Source: Lysobacterales bacterium (GTDB lineage Bacteria; Pseudomonadota; Gammaproteobacteria; Xanthomonadales; SZUA-36). Taken from it: a stretch of 12,072 nucleotides of DNA. Position 1 is the first letter of the stretch. Each line of letters begins with the position of its first letter. Shown in pieces: positions 1 to 6,354 of this stretch. Location of the stretch: assembly GCA_026196445.1 (NCBI GenBank), contig JAPHTE010000223.1, positions 1 through 12,072 of the forward strand, written 5' to 3'. The position numbers and the translations under genes were made by a program. The notes beneath the pieces were generated by a model, which saw only the letters and a program-made list of their open reading frames with translations, searched no databases and had not been told where the DNA came from.

Positions 1-63
1 CTGGACACCTGCTTTGATGAATGGCGCGCCATCACTGCGGCGGTCGACGCAGACAGTGTTTGA
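1..63 (+). CDS. C-terminal fragment of an unidentified protein
   Basis: Frame 1 is open from the first base to a TGA at 61-63 and gives a 20-residue tail ending FDEWRAITAAVDADSV. The codons favour G or C at the third position, like the confirmed genes here. The tail would end 7 bases before the stop codon of the convergent large-permease gene, a typical tight tail-to-tail arrangement. Twenty residues are too few to name a family, and chance openness over this length cannot be excluded. No terminator hairpin is visible between the two stop codons. Confidence 0.4.
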   Translation: MDTCFDEWRAITAAVDADSV

Positions 64-70
64 AGGCGGG

Positions 71-1324
71 TTAAATCAGATACAGCGACAGCGCGGGCCA
101 GAACGCAATCAGCGCGACCGCGATCAATAAGAAAGCAAAAAACGGCAGTGTGGACAAGTAAATGTTCACGATCGGCCGGTTGAAACGGTAACCCGCGATA
201 AACAGGTTCAGGCCAACGGGTGGCGTGATATAGCCCAATTGCATGGTGGCCAGGAAAACGATGCCCAGGTGCACCGGATGCACCCCGAACTGGGTAGCTA
301 TCGGCAGGATCAGTGGCACGACCAGCACGATGGCCGAAAACACGTCCAGTATGGCCCCCAGCATCAGCAGGAATACCAGCAGCATGACCATGAACGCGAC
401 CTCGCCGGTGACGAAGCCGCTAATCCACTGCAATAACTGTTGCGGTACGCCGGAATCGATCATGAAGTTGGTCGAGGCACGTGATACGCCCAGTATCATC
501 ATGATGCCGCCGACCAGGATCATGGATTCACGCACAATGGATGGCAGCCGGCGAAATGACACTTCCTTCAACACCAGCACGTCGATGATCAACACGTAAA
601 GCGCGGTTACAGCTGCGGCCTCTGAGATTGCGAAATAGCCGGAGTAGATGCCACCCAGCACCACGATGGGCAATGGGATTTCCCAGGCGGACTCACGCAC
701 TGCTGTGCGGACTTCGGTCCACGAGAAATCTCCCAGCGGTGTGCGTATGGCACGATTCTTCCAGATGCTGAACGCGGACAGGATCAGCAACATCAGGAAA
801 CCGGGCAGCAACCCGGCCAGAAACAGGTCTTCGATCGGCACTTCCGCGATAACGCCGTACAGGATCAACGGTAATGATGGTGCGAACAGCAAGCCCAGGC
901 TGCCCGCCGATGCTACCAGGCCCAAATTGAATTTTTCCGGGTAGCCCGCCTGCTGCATGGCCGGGAACAGTATGGCGCCCAGCGCGATGATGGTAACACC
1001 GGACGCCCCGGTGAAAGCGGTGAAAAACGCACATGCCACCAGCGAAACCACTGCCAACCCGGCCGGCATCCACCCGAGCAGGGCAGAGGTCAGACGCACC
1101 AGGCGTTTTGGCGCTTTGCTCTCGCTGAGCAAATAACCGGCGAAGGTGAATAGTGGTATGGCCAGCAGGATCGGCATTTCCGCGATGCCATAAAACTCGA
1201 TCGCGATCGCCTGCAGGTCGATATCGGCCTGGTAAAAATTCCAGAATGCGGTAGCGGCGATGACGGCGAACAGCGGTGCGCCGAGCAGTGCCAGGATCAA
1301 CAGCAAGGGTGCCAGTATCATCAT
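71..1324 (-). CDS. dctM: TRAP transporter large permease (DctM family)
   Basis: This 417-residue, very hydrophobic protein is the large inner-membrane subunit of a TRAP transporter, which couples solute uptake to an ion (usually Na+) gradient. The length is normal for DctM. Family landmarks are visible: FTGASG at about 104-109, GLLFAPSLPLILYG at about 144-157 (most DctM proteins have PPS where this has APS), GLLPG at about 171-175 and TPPVGLN at about 367-373 before the last membrane segments. The start is a tandem ATGATGA. The first ATG overlaps the TGA of the small-permease gene by four bases, indicating translational coupling. It is the last gene of the operon tatT-like/dctP/dctQ/dctM. The substrate cannot be read from the permease. 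The family call is secure. Confidence 0.96.
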   Translation of the reverse strand: MMILAPLLLILALLGAPLFAVIAATAFWNFYQADIDLQAIAIEFYGIAEMPILLAIPLFTFAGYLLSESKAPKRLVRLTSALLGWMPAGLAVVSLVACAFFTAFTGASGVTIIALGAILFPAMQQAGYPEKFNLGLVASAGSLGLLFAPSLPLILYGVIAEVPIEDLFLAGLLPGFLMLLILSAFSIWKNRAIRTPLGDFSWTEVRTAVRESAWEIPLPIVVLGGIYSGYFAISEAAAVTALYVLIIDVLVLKEVSFRRLPSIVRESMILVGGIMMILGVSRASTNFMIDSGVPQQLLQWISGFVTGEVAFMVMLLVFLLMLGAILDVFSAIVLVVPLILPIATQFGVHPVHLGIVFLATMQLGYITPPVGLNLFIAGYRFNRPIVNIYLSTLPFFAFLLIAVALIAFWPALSLYLI

Positions 1325-1857
1325 TGGCCAGCACCCTTTTCGTCTGCCGGCGTGGCGGGATCGAAGATTCGTTTGATCGCCAGCACCACGTGCCGGTAAG
1401 CCATCAATCCAAAGCCGATGGGCAGGACGCTCTGCATCACCCAGGCGGGCGTGTTTTTCATCAACACGTCACCGAATTCAAAAGAGCCCATGACAAAACG
1501 GGCGCTGTGCCAGGCAAACAGCGCGCAGATGGAAGCGGTGAACAGGTCGATGATGATTTTGGCGATTATCTGCGCACCGCGTGGCAGAAATCGGTCCAGG
1601 ACCTCGATGCTGATGTGTTTGTCCATCCTGCTGGCCGCGAGCCCACCGGCCAGCGTCAACCATAGAACCATCAGGCGTAACATTTCATCACCCCAGAACA
1701 GGCTGGCGTCAAAAAAGTTCCTGAGGAAGATTTGCACACCGGCCAGCAGGATCATGCTGACCAGGATGATCAGCAGGACGAGGTCTTCCGCCAGGGTCCC
1801 GGCTCTTTCCAGCCTGTTGAATAACGTTGAGGTCTTGCTTGGCTTAACCGCAGCCAT
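1321..1857 (-). CDS. dctQ: TRAP transporter small permease (DctQ family)
   Basis: This is the small membrane subunit that bridges the binding protein and the large permease. From the start chosen here it is 178 residues with four hydrophobic segments at about 26-45, 58-75, 96-118 and 139-163. It has the DctQ hallmark FWGDEMLR at about 54-61, followed by SRMDKHISIEV. I chose the ATG at 1857, which overlaps the end of dctP by 14 bases and is preceded by an AGG/ACAGG-type ribosome binding sequence. An in-frame ATG at 1905 would add 16 polar residues and increase the overlap to 62 bases. The TGA stop overlaps the dctM start. The first cytoplasmic stretch is basic, as expected for an N-in topology. 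Confidence 0.94.
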   Translation of the reverse strand: MAAVKPSKTSTLFNRLERAGTLAEDLVLLIILVSMILLAGVQIFLRNFFDASLFWGDEMLRLMVLWLTLAGGLAASRMDKHISIEVLDRFLPRGAQIIAKIIIDLFTASICALFAWHSARFVMGSFEFGDVLMKNTPAWVMQSVLPIGFGLMAYRHVVLAIKRIFDPATPADEKGAGQ

Positions 1858-2884
1858 CTGCCTGTCTACCTGTGCGGTAGGCATCGATGTAGCACTCGAT
1901 TTCATTCAGTAATGCGATATCGACAACGCCTTCGCGGGCCAGTTCACGGTTGGATGCCCTGACCACGTCACGCCACACTGGAATCTGGCCCTGGTCGGGC
2001 GTCACTGGCTTCATACCGTCATCGAGCAGGGCCTGGTACGCTTTTTCATTGTCCTCGTTGCCCTGTTGGTCGAAGCCACGATATACCCTTTCCATGACTT
2101 CGCGCACGATCACCTGGTCGTCAGTCTGAATGCGGTCGAAAACCTTCTTGTCGATCACCAGCATCGCGAATATATAGGCCAGCGGCAGTTCCGTAATGTA
2201 GCTGACGCCGGTGTTCCACTGCAGTACGATGGTGGCGGCCGGCGGTCCCATGATGGTATCGATCAGCTCGGTCTGCAGGCCGGTCAAGACGTCCGTCAGT
2301 GGCATCGTGACCGGTGATATACCCAGGGCTTTGGCGGCACCATAAGACAGGCGATCGCCGTCGGGGATCCAGACCTTGAGTCCATTCATATCATCGAGGT
2401 TGGCAATCGGGTGGTTGGACATCAGGTGGGCAAAACCACCGCCGGCAAAGCCAAAGTTGACGTAACCGGCACCTTCCAGTAACAAGCGAAGCTTGTCGTC
2501 CATGCGTTGCCGGACGAATTGCACCTCTTCGAGGTTACTGAACAGCATGGGCATGGCATACAGCACTGAGTCTTTTTGGAACTCACCCAGTGCGTTCGAG
2601 GTAAACGCGCCACCATGCAACTGGCCGATACGCATCTTGCGCAATACCTGCTTGTCATTGCCTTGCACGCCTCCGCCGTAGAACTTGAACTTGACGCGGT
2701 CCTGGGTGCGTTCGGAGATTTCCTTGGCCCCGGCGCGCATATCTTTCATCCATGCCGAGCCTTCCGGGACCACGGTGGCCAGCTTTATGGTCTGGGCCAC
2801 AGCAGGCAGCGCCACGCATGCCAGCAGGACGGTCATCAGGCTGGTCGTAAACCGCATGGGCATTTTCTTTATAACAGAGGTCAT
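1844..2884 (-). CDS. dctP: TRAP transporter periplasmic solute-binding protein (DctP family, TPAT-type)
   Basis: This is the extracytoplasmic receptor of the TRAP system, 346 residues from the ATG at 2884. That ATG follows a GGACAGGA ribosome binding sequence and lies 16 bases after the upstream stop. The frame stays open much further upstream, but that part overlaps the TatT-like gene and is not DctP-like. A signal peptide is visible (basic start, hydrophobic core at about 16-30, AVA before Q31). The mature part has family features: KLATVVPEGSAW (34-45), GLKVWIPDGDRLSYGAAKALG (168-188) and a QTELIDTIMGPP segment. In carboxylate-binding relatives such as SiaP the motif is GLKxRVP. Here the ligand-clamping arginine is W172 (codon at 2369-2371). 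This agrees with published TatP partners of TatT proteins, which lack that arginine, so a non-carboxylate or hydrophobic ligand is inferred. The ligand is unknown. Confidence 0.94.
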   Translation of the reverse strand: MTSVIKKMPMRFTTSLMTVLLACVALPAVAQTIKLATVVPEGSAWMKDMRAGAKEISERTQDRVKFKFYGGGVQGNDKQVLRKMRIGQLHGGAFTSNALGEFQKDSVLYAMPMLFSNLEEVQFVRQRMDDKLRLLLEGAGYVNFGFAGGGFAHLMSNHPIANLDDMNGLKVWIPDGDRLSYGAAKALGISPVTMPLTDVLTGLQTELIDTIMGPPAATIVLQWNTGVSYITELPLAYIFAMLVIDKKVFDRIQTDDQVIVREVMERVYRGFDQQGNEDNEKAYQALLDDGMKPVTPDQGQIPVWRDVVRASNRELAREGVVDIALLNEIECYIDAYRTGRQADGCG

Positions 2885-2900
2885 CAATATGTTCCTGTCC

Positions 2901-3767
2901 TTAGAAATATTCATCGGCCGAGTCAAGCAGTTCCTGTGCTTCCTCTTGCGCCAGTGTATTGAATAGAGTGTAGCCGTCCTGGACAGGTTCCGCTGCGATG
3001 ACGCCTTGCAACAAACGGTCATGCAATTCCCGGTCATATAGCGTGCGGGCATAATAGCGGGCGTAGTCCACGGCGACAGACAGGTCTTTGTTCCCGGACA
3101 GCTCAAGGGCACGTTCATAGTGAGCTTGACCGGCCTCGAAGTCGCCACCCAGCGCGGGAGGACGGATGGTGTTCAACACGGCGAGGAAATGTTCCACCTG
3201 GACGGCATTATAAGCAGCGTCCAGTTCCTGCACGCGTTTCAAGACTGCCTCGACACGCGGCAACCGGGTCATGGCGCCCCAATCTTCACTGTGCGTTTTG
3301 ATATAGGCAATGGACGCCAGGCTATAGGTATAGAGGCTGGTGACATCCTTTTTATCCGTGTTTTCCAGCACGCCATTGTATTCACTGAAAGACAGATCTT
3401 CGAGTGTGCAGGTGTTACGATTGCTGGCGCACAGGGACTGGAGGCCATAGGCCAGTGCCCGGCTGGTGAGCCGGTCGGCGCGCTTGGCGTCGTCGACAAA
3501 AACCACCCCGTAGGCAGCGTATAATTCGGCGGCGGCGGAAAGCATCGCAGCATCGTTTGGCGAGCCTTCGATGAAGCTGTCGAGCATCAATAAATAGGCG
3601 GGCGCGCCGTCCCGTACCGTTTCGGGGTCATTCTGGTTAAGAATGGCCGAACTGAGGTTTTCAGCCAAGCCGCTGGTGGCCGACTGCATCAGCGAGGCGC
3701 ATGCCCCGAGCAGCAGTAGCAATGGAATCAGCACCAAATATTTGTTGGTCAAGTTCACGTCAAGCAT
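2901..3767 (-). CDS. TatT-type TPR lipoprotein of a TRAP transporter
   Basis: This 288-residue lipoprotein resembles the TatT component of TPR-associated TRAP transporters. The model of that family is Treponema pallidum Tp0956, whose TPR protein docks the binding protein. I chose the ATG at 3767 because it is followed directly by a short basic n-region, a hydrophobic core and the lipobox LGAC (C23). Ala-Ser follow the cysteine, with no Asp at +2, so outer-membrane sorting is expected. The remainder is alpha-helical with repeat-like stretches (AAELYAAYGVVF, AQAHYERALELS-like, YARYYARTLYD). An open extension to 3926 is ignored because it lacks a signal and runs through promoter-like DNA. The gene is the first of the operon, 16 bases before dctP. 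Two further cysteines (LCASNRNTCT) could pair in the periplasm. Family assignment is from pattern recognition and operon context. Confidence 0.85.
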   Translation of the reverse strand: MLDVNLTNKYLVLIPLLLLLGACASLMQSATSGLAENLSSAILNQNDPETVRDGAPAYLLMLDSFIEGSPNDAAMLSAAAELYAAYGVVFVDDAKRADRLTSRALAYGLQSLCASNRNTCTLEDLSFSEYNGVLENTDKKDVTSLYTYSLASIAYIKTHSEDWGAMTRLPRVEAVLKRVQELDAAYNAVQVEHFLAVLNTIRPPALGGDFEAGQAHYERALELSGNKDLSVAVDYARYYARTLYDRELHDRLLQGVIAAEPVQDGYTLFNTLAQEEAQELLDSADEYF

Positions 3768-3789
3768 GTGCCTGTTCTTGCGAGCAGCG

Positions 3790-3795
3790 ATTATA
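3790..3795 (-). promoter_or_regulatory. Probable -10 element of the TRAP operon promoter
   Basis: On the minus strand a perfect TATAAT lies 22 bases before the lipoprotein ATG at 3767. It would place the transcript start about 16 bases before that codon. The sequence 17 bases upstream (CAGCAT) is a poor -35, so an activator or extended contacts may be needed. The box lies between the unexplained hairpins further upstream and the gene, so the operon need not be transcribed through those hairpins. Confidence 0.45.
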
Positions 3796-3854
3796 AACCG
3801 ATATACAGCGGTATGCTGGAGAGATTGGCGGCGGGTGTTGCCAGGGCAATAAAA

Positions 3855-3920
3855 GCCCGGTTCCTGTACAAGCCAGTTTAAGGGGGGGGAAGAAATCAAA
3901 CCGGACAACGGGAACCGGGC
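3855..3920 (-). repeat. 10-bp inverted repeat around a G8 tract
   Basis: GCCCGGTTCC (3855-3864) and GGAACCGGGC (3911-3920) are perfect complements separated by 46 bases. On the minus strand the distal arm is followed by TTTTATTG, so it looks like a second, long-looped terminator or a leader hairpin downstream of the strong terminator at 3930-3967. The loop contains eight consecutive G residues (3882-3889; C8 on the minus strand). No protein explains the symmetry. The function is unknown. Confidence 0.4.
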
Positions 3921-3929
3921 GTACAACTC

Positions 3930-3967
3930 AAAAAATCGGGATAACTGCAGCCACCTGCAGTTATCCC
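3930..3967 (-). terminator. Strong intrinsic terminator, minus orientation
   Basis: A perfect 13-bp stem is formed by GGGATAACTGCAG (3938-3950) and CTGCAGTTATCCC (3955-3967) with a four-base loop. Read on the minus strand the stem is followed by GA and then six T (3935-3930), the classic Rho-independent layout. Read on the plus strand the T6 lies about 14 bases beyond the stem, so plus-strand activity would be weaker. No minus-strand gene is seen to the right of it, so what it terminates is open. Confidence 0.7.
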
Positions 3968-4304
3968 ATCTCTTCTTATTATTTTTTAAGTGCCTGGCCC
4001 AGGGTTGTCTTTATTGTTGCTTTTCAACCCCTGACATTTCCTCCAGTCATTTACCCGGTTTTGCGGGATGCTTCCTGGTCTGGCTAAAGCCGGTGGTCGT
4101 TATTCGGAGGACAAACCACACGTCTCAAACCTGGCCTTTTTCGGACTACGATCCCGGCAATCACCAGTTTACAACCGGGCACTGAAAAAACTGTCAGTAC
4201 AGCCCCAAGTGCACGGCGACAAATATAGATTAGTACGGTGGATAATGAAATTTGGCGGGGAGAAAATTGGTGGAAGATTTACGGAAAGTTTCCAGATGGG
4301 TTAC
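3968..4304. other. Intergenic region without a convincing gene
   Basis: This stretch separates the minus-strand terminator from the divergent plus-strand regulator. It holds small inverted repeats (GGGTTG at 4002-4007 with CAACCC at 4025-4030; GTGGT at 4093-4097 with ACCAC at 4115-4119), AT-rich patches and a GATAAT at 4241-4246 that could be a -10 box for the regulator gene, though its -35 partner is poor. The only sizeable plus frame (4068-4310) has rare AGA/TTA/ATA codons, no good ribosome binding site and no recognisable motif. A minus-strand small RNA ending at the 3930-3967 terminator is possible but unproven. Confidence 0.4.
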
Positions 4305-4324
4305 GATTGATCACCCGGATTGAT
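4305..4324 (+). promoter_or_regulatory. Direct repeat upstream of the winged-helix regulator
   Basis: GATTGAT occurs at 4305-4311 and again at 4318-4324, a spacing of 13 bp, 30 to 49 bases before the TTG start of the regulator. OmpR/CadC-type winged helices usually bind tandem direct repeats about one helical turn apart, so autoregulation is a possible reading. It could also be chance. Confidence 0.25.
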
Positions 4325-4325
4325 G

Positions 4326-4339
4326 TTGACTCACGTCAT
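4326..4339 (+). promoter_or_regulatory. FNR/Anr-like palindrome in the regulator leader
   Basis: TTGAC-TCAC-GTCAT matches the symmetrical FNR-type half-sites TTGAY-N4-RTCAA in nine of ten positions. It is identical in half-sites to the second site before hemN. It ends two bases before the GAGGA ribosome binding sequence (4342-4346), where a bound protein would more likely block than activate. A single-mismatch match is expected about once in a window this size by chance, so confidence is low. Confidence 0.3.
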
Positions 4340-4353
4340 ATGAGGATGTTTTA

Positions 4354-6327
4354 TTGGGCCTTGAGTGCTACCGCATAGGAGACCTGGTACTCAACGCAGG
4401 CACCCAGGAGGTCAAGCGTGACGGTGCCGTCGTGCCCGTCCCCAGGCTTTCTTTCAAGTTGCTTCTTGCGCTTGCAAGGCACGCCCCCAACGTCGTTTCA
4501 ACAGACCAGCTTGAACAGGAAGTCTGGGAAGGGCTGGTTGTCGACCGCGGCACCGTCAACAAGCGCGTGTTGCTATTACGCAAGGCCCTGGATGACGGGC
4601 AGGAAGAGGACCCGTACATCGCGGTGATTCGTGGCAGTGGATACCGGTTGGTTGCGCCGGTTGAGCGAATCGATTCAGCCGCCATTGAAACGGGCCGCGA
4701 AACCGGGGTGGGGCGGGACGAGGTCCGGATCAAGGACCGCATCATACGCAATATCCCGTATTGGATACTGGCTATTGTCGCTGTCCTGGCCACATATCAC
4801 AGCGTCCAGCATTCGCTGTCCGAAAACCATGCAAATGAACCTGTCACGGCTGCCGTGGTGGAATCATCCGAAACAGCTATGCCGATCAAGCAGAACTCCA
4901 TAGCGGTCCTGCCATTCGTGGATTTGAGTAACGACAAGACTCACCAATACCTCGGCGACGGAATTGCCGAGGAAGTCATTAACCTGCTGTCGCGTATGGA
5001 CAGCCTGGAAGTCGCGGCGCGTACATCATCCTTCGCGTTCAAGGACTCGATGCTAACCACGGAAGAAATTGCCCCACGCCTGAGAGTCGGGAAAATCCTC
5101 GAGGGCAGTATCCGCCATTCCGAAGGCCGCATCCGTGTGACCGCCCAGTTGATTGATGTGCAAACCGGTTTCCACATCTGGTCACAAAATTACGACCGCG
5201 CTTTCGACGAAGTGTTCGAGGTCGAGGATGACATCGCGGCGAGTATCGCACAATCACTCAAGCTGACCATCGATGAGCGTAGTACCGCCGTTGACAGGCG
5301 GTCTACAACGAATGATTTTGAAGCGTTCGAGTTATACCTGCAGGGCCGCGAATTGTTTAATAACCGTATTGAACTGCGGGCAGAAGGGTTGCACCGGTCG
5401 CTCGAATTTTTCACCCGGGCCGCCACAAAGGATCCCGGTTTCGCCAGGGCGCACGCAGGCATTGCCCTGGTTTCCTGGGTGCTCACTACTTACGACGATT
5501 CACTCGATAAGGAATCTTACTTCCAGCGCGCCGAGGCCAGCGCCGGTTATGCTTTGGAACTGGACCCGGAATCAACCGACGCAATGGGTGCGTTGGCGGG
5601 TGTCTACGCGGCACGAGGTGAAGTGGACAAGGCAGTTACGCTGTTTGACCAGATACGGGAAATCGGGAGTAATGAATCCTACCTGGCGCACTGGGAAGCG
5701 ATGTTACATTTGCGCCTGGGTTACTTTGAAGAATTAATAGAACCGCTCACGCGCCTGTATCGCCTGGATCCACTCAACGAGTATATCGGTTGGTCACTGG
5801 CGGCAGCACTGAACTTTTCCGGCCGTCCACGGGAAGCTACCGACATACTTGAAGACCTGGAGCATTTCAATTACCGGCAGTATGCGCTCGGTCTGTGTGC
5901 CCTGAATGAAGGGGACTACGAAGGTGCTCGCGAACTACTGCGTGATGCGCGTATGCGGTCGGGAATATTACCGGCGGAAATGGCCGATTTGCTGGTCGAT
6001 GCGCTGGAAGACCCGTCTCTCACCGTGGGTGCCGTGGGGAAAATACTCGTTGCAGTTGAAGGTGGGGAACTGGAAAAGCTGGTTGCGTTCGAAGCCTTGC
6101 TGCTGCTAGGCTCACCCGCCGCGTTCGACCTGGCCATCGACCCGGTCCGTGATGTAAACCACAAACAGTTGCTGGCCCAGGTATGGAATAACTGGGGCAC
6201 GGCATTGCGCCAGGACTGGCGCTTCAAGGCGTGGCTGGACAAGTTGGGCTACGAGACAGTGTGGCGCAAACACACCTGGCCAGACCGGTGCAAGCCGACC
6301 GGGGCGGACGATTTCGAATGTATTTGA
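4354..6327 (+). CDS. Membrane-anchored winged-helix regulator with TolB-like and TPR periplasmic domains (CadC-like)
   Basis: This is a 657-residue one-component regulator. Residues about 1-105 are an OmpR/PhoB-type DNA-binding winged helix: LSFKLLLALARHAPNVVS, then STDQLEQEVWEG, the recognition-helix region VDRGTVNKRVLLLRKALDD and the wing IRGSGYRLV. One membrane helix follows at about 134-152. Residues about 182-305 match the TolB-like domain of CadC-type proteins (SIAVLPFVDLSND, GDGIAEEVINLLSR, EGSIRHSEGRIRVTAQLID). Residues about 345-545 are TPR-like helices with ALELDPES and RLDPLNEY. The tail has cysteines C645 and C656 in a WPDRCKP...DFEC context, which could form a periplasmic disulfide. 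The start is TTG with GAGGA seven bases before; no in-frame ATG is available. nhaD follows after 27 bases. The signal sensed is unknown. Control of nhaD or of itself is inferred from position only. Confidence 0.92.
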   Translation: MGLECYRIGDLVLNAGTQEVKRDGAVVPVPRLSFKLLLALARHAPNVVSTDQLEQEVWEGLVVDRGTVNKRVLLLRKALDDGQEEDPYIAVIRGSGYRLVAPVERIDSAAIETGRETGVGRDEVRIKDRIIRNIPYWILAIVAVLATYHSVQHSLSENHANEPVTAAVVESSETAMPIKQNSIAVLPFVDLSNDKTHQYLGDGIAEEVINLLSRMDSLEVAARTSSFAFKDSMLTTEEIAPRLRVGKILEGSIRHSEGRIRVTAQLIDVQTGFHIWSQNYDRAFDEVFEVEDDIAASIAQSLKLTIDERSTAVDRRSTTNDFEAFELYLQGRELFNNRIELRAEGLHRSLEFFTRAATKDPGFARAHAGIALVSWVLTTYDDSLDKESYFQRAEASAGYALELDPESTDAMGALAGVYAARGEVDKAVTLFDQIREIGSNESYLAHWEAMLHLRLGYFEELIEPLTRLYRLDPLNEYIGWSLAAALNFSGRPREATDILEDLEHFNYRQYALGLCALNEGDYEGARELLRDARMRSGILPAEMADLLVDALEDPSLTVGAVGKILVAVEGGELEKLVAFEALLLLGSPAAFDLAIDPVRDVNHKQLLAQVWNNWGTALRQDWRFKAWLDKLGYETVWRKHTWPDRCKPTGADDFECI

Positions 6328-6354
6328 TAATCAAGCAATAATGATGGGACACAA

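Noticed and set aside
693..1334. 213-codon minus-strand ORF inside dctM
   Set aside because: It is an alternative frame of dctM, rich in Arg, Gly and His, without any family motif.
2885..3148. N-terminal extension of the DctP frame
   Set aside because: It overlaps the TatT-like coding sequence in another frame, has no signal or family similarity, and the ATG at 2884 has a good ribosome binding site directly before the signal peptide.
3768..3926. N-terminal extension of the TatT-like lipoprotein
   Set aside because: It would put 53 residues before the lipoprotein signal and cover the TATAAT box. A lipoprotein signal must be at the N-terminus.
4011..4044. Eight-codon minus-strand ORF (MSGVEKQQ) behind a GGAGG sequence
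   Set aside because: The GGAGG is only two bases from the ATG, too close for normal initiation, and the frame is too short to judge.
4185..4204. Minus-strand CTGT/ACAG hairpin followed by T6
   Set aside because: A four-base-pair stem is too weak to be a credible intrinsic terminator.
4068..4310. 80-codon plus-strand ORF upstream of the CadC-like gene
   Set aside because: It uses rare AGA, TTA and ATA codons unlike the confirmed genes, has no ribosome binding site, and shows no recognisable domain.
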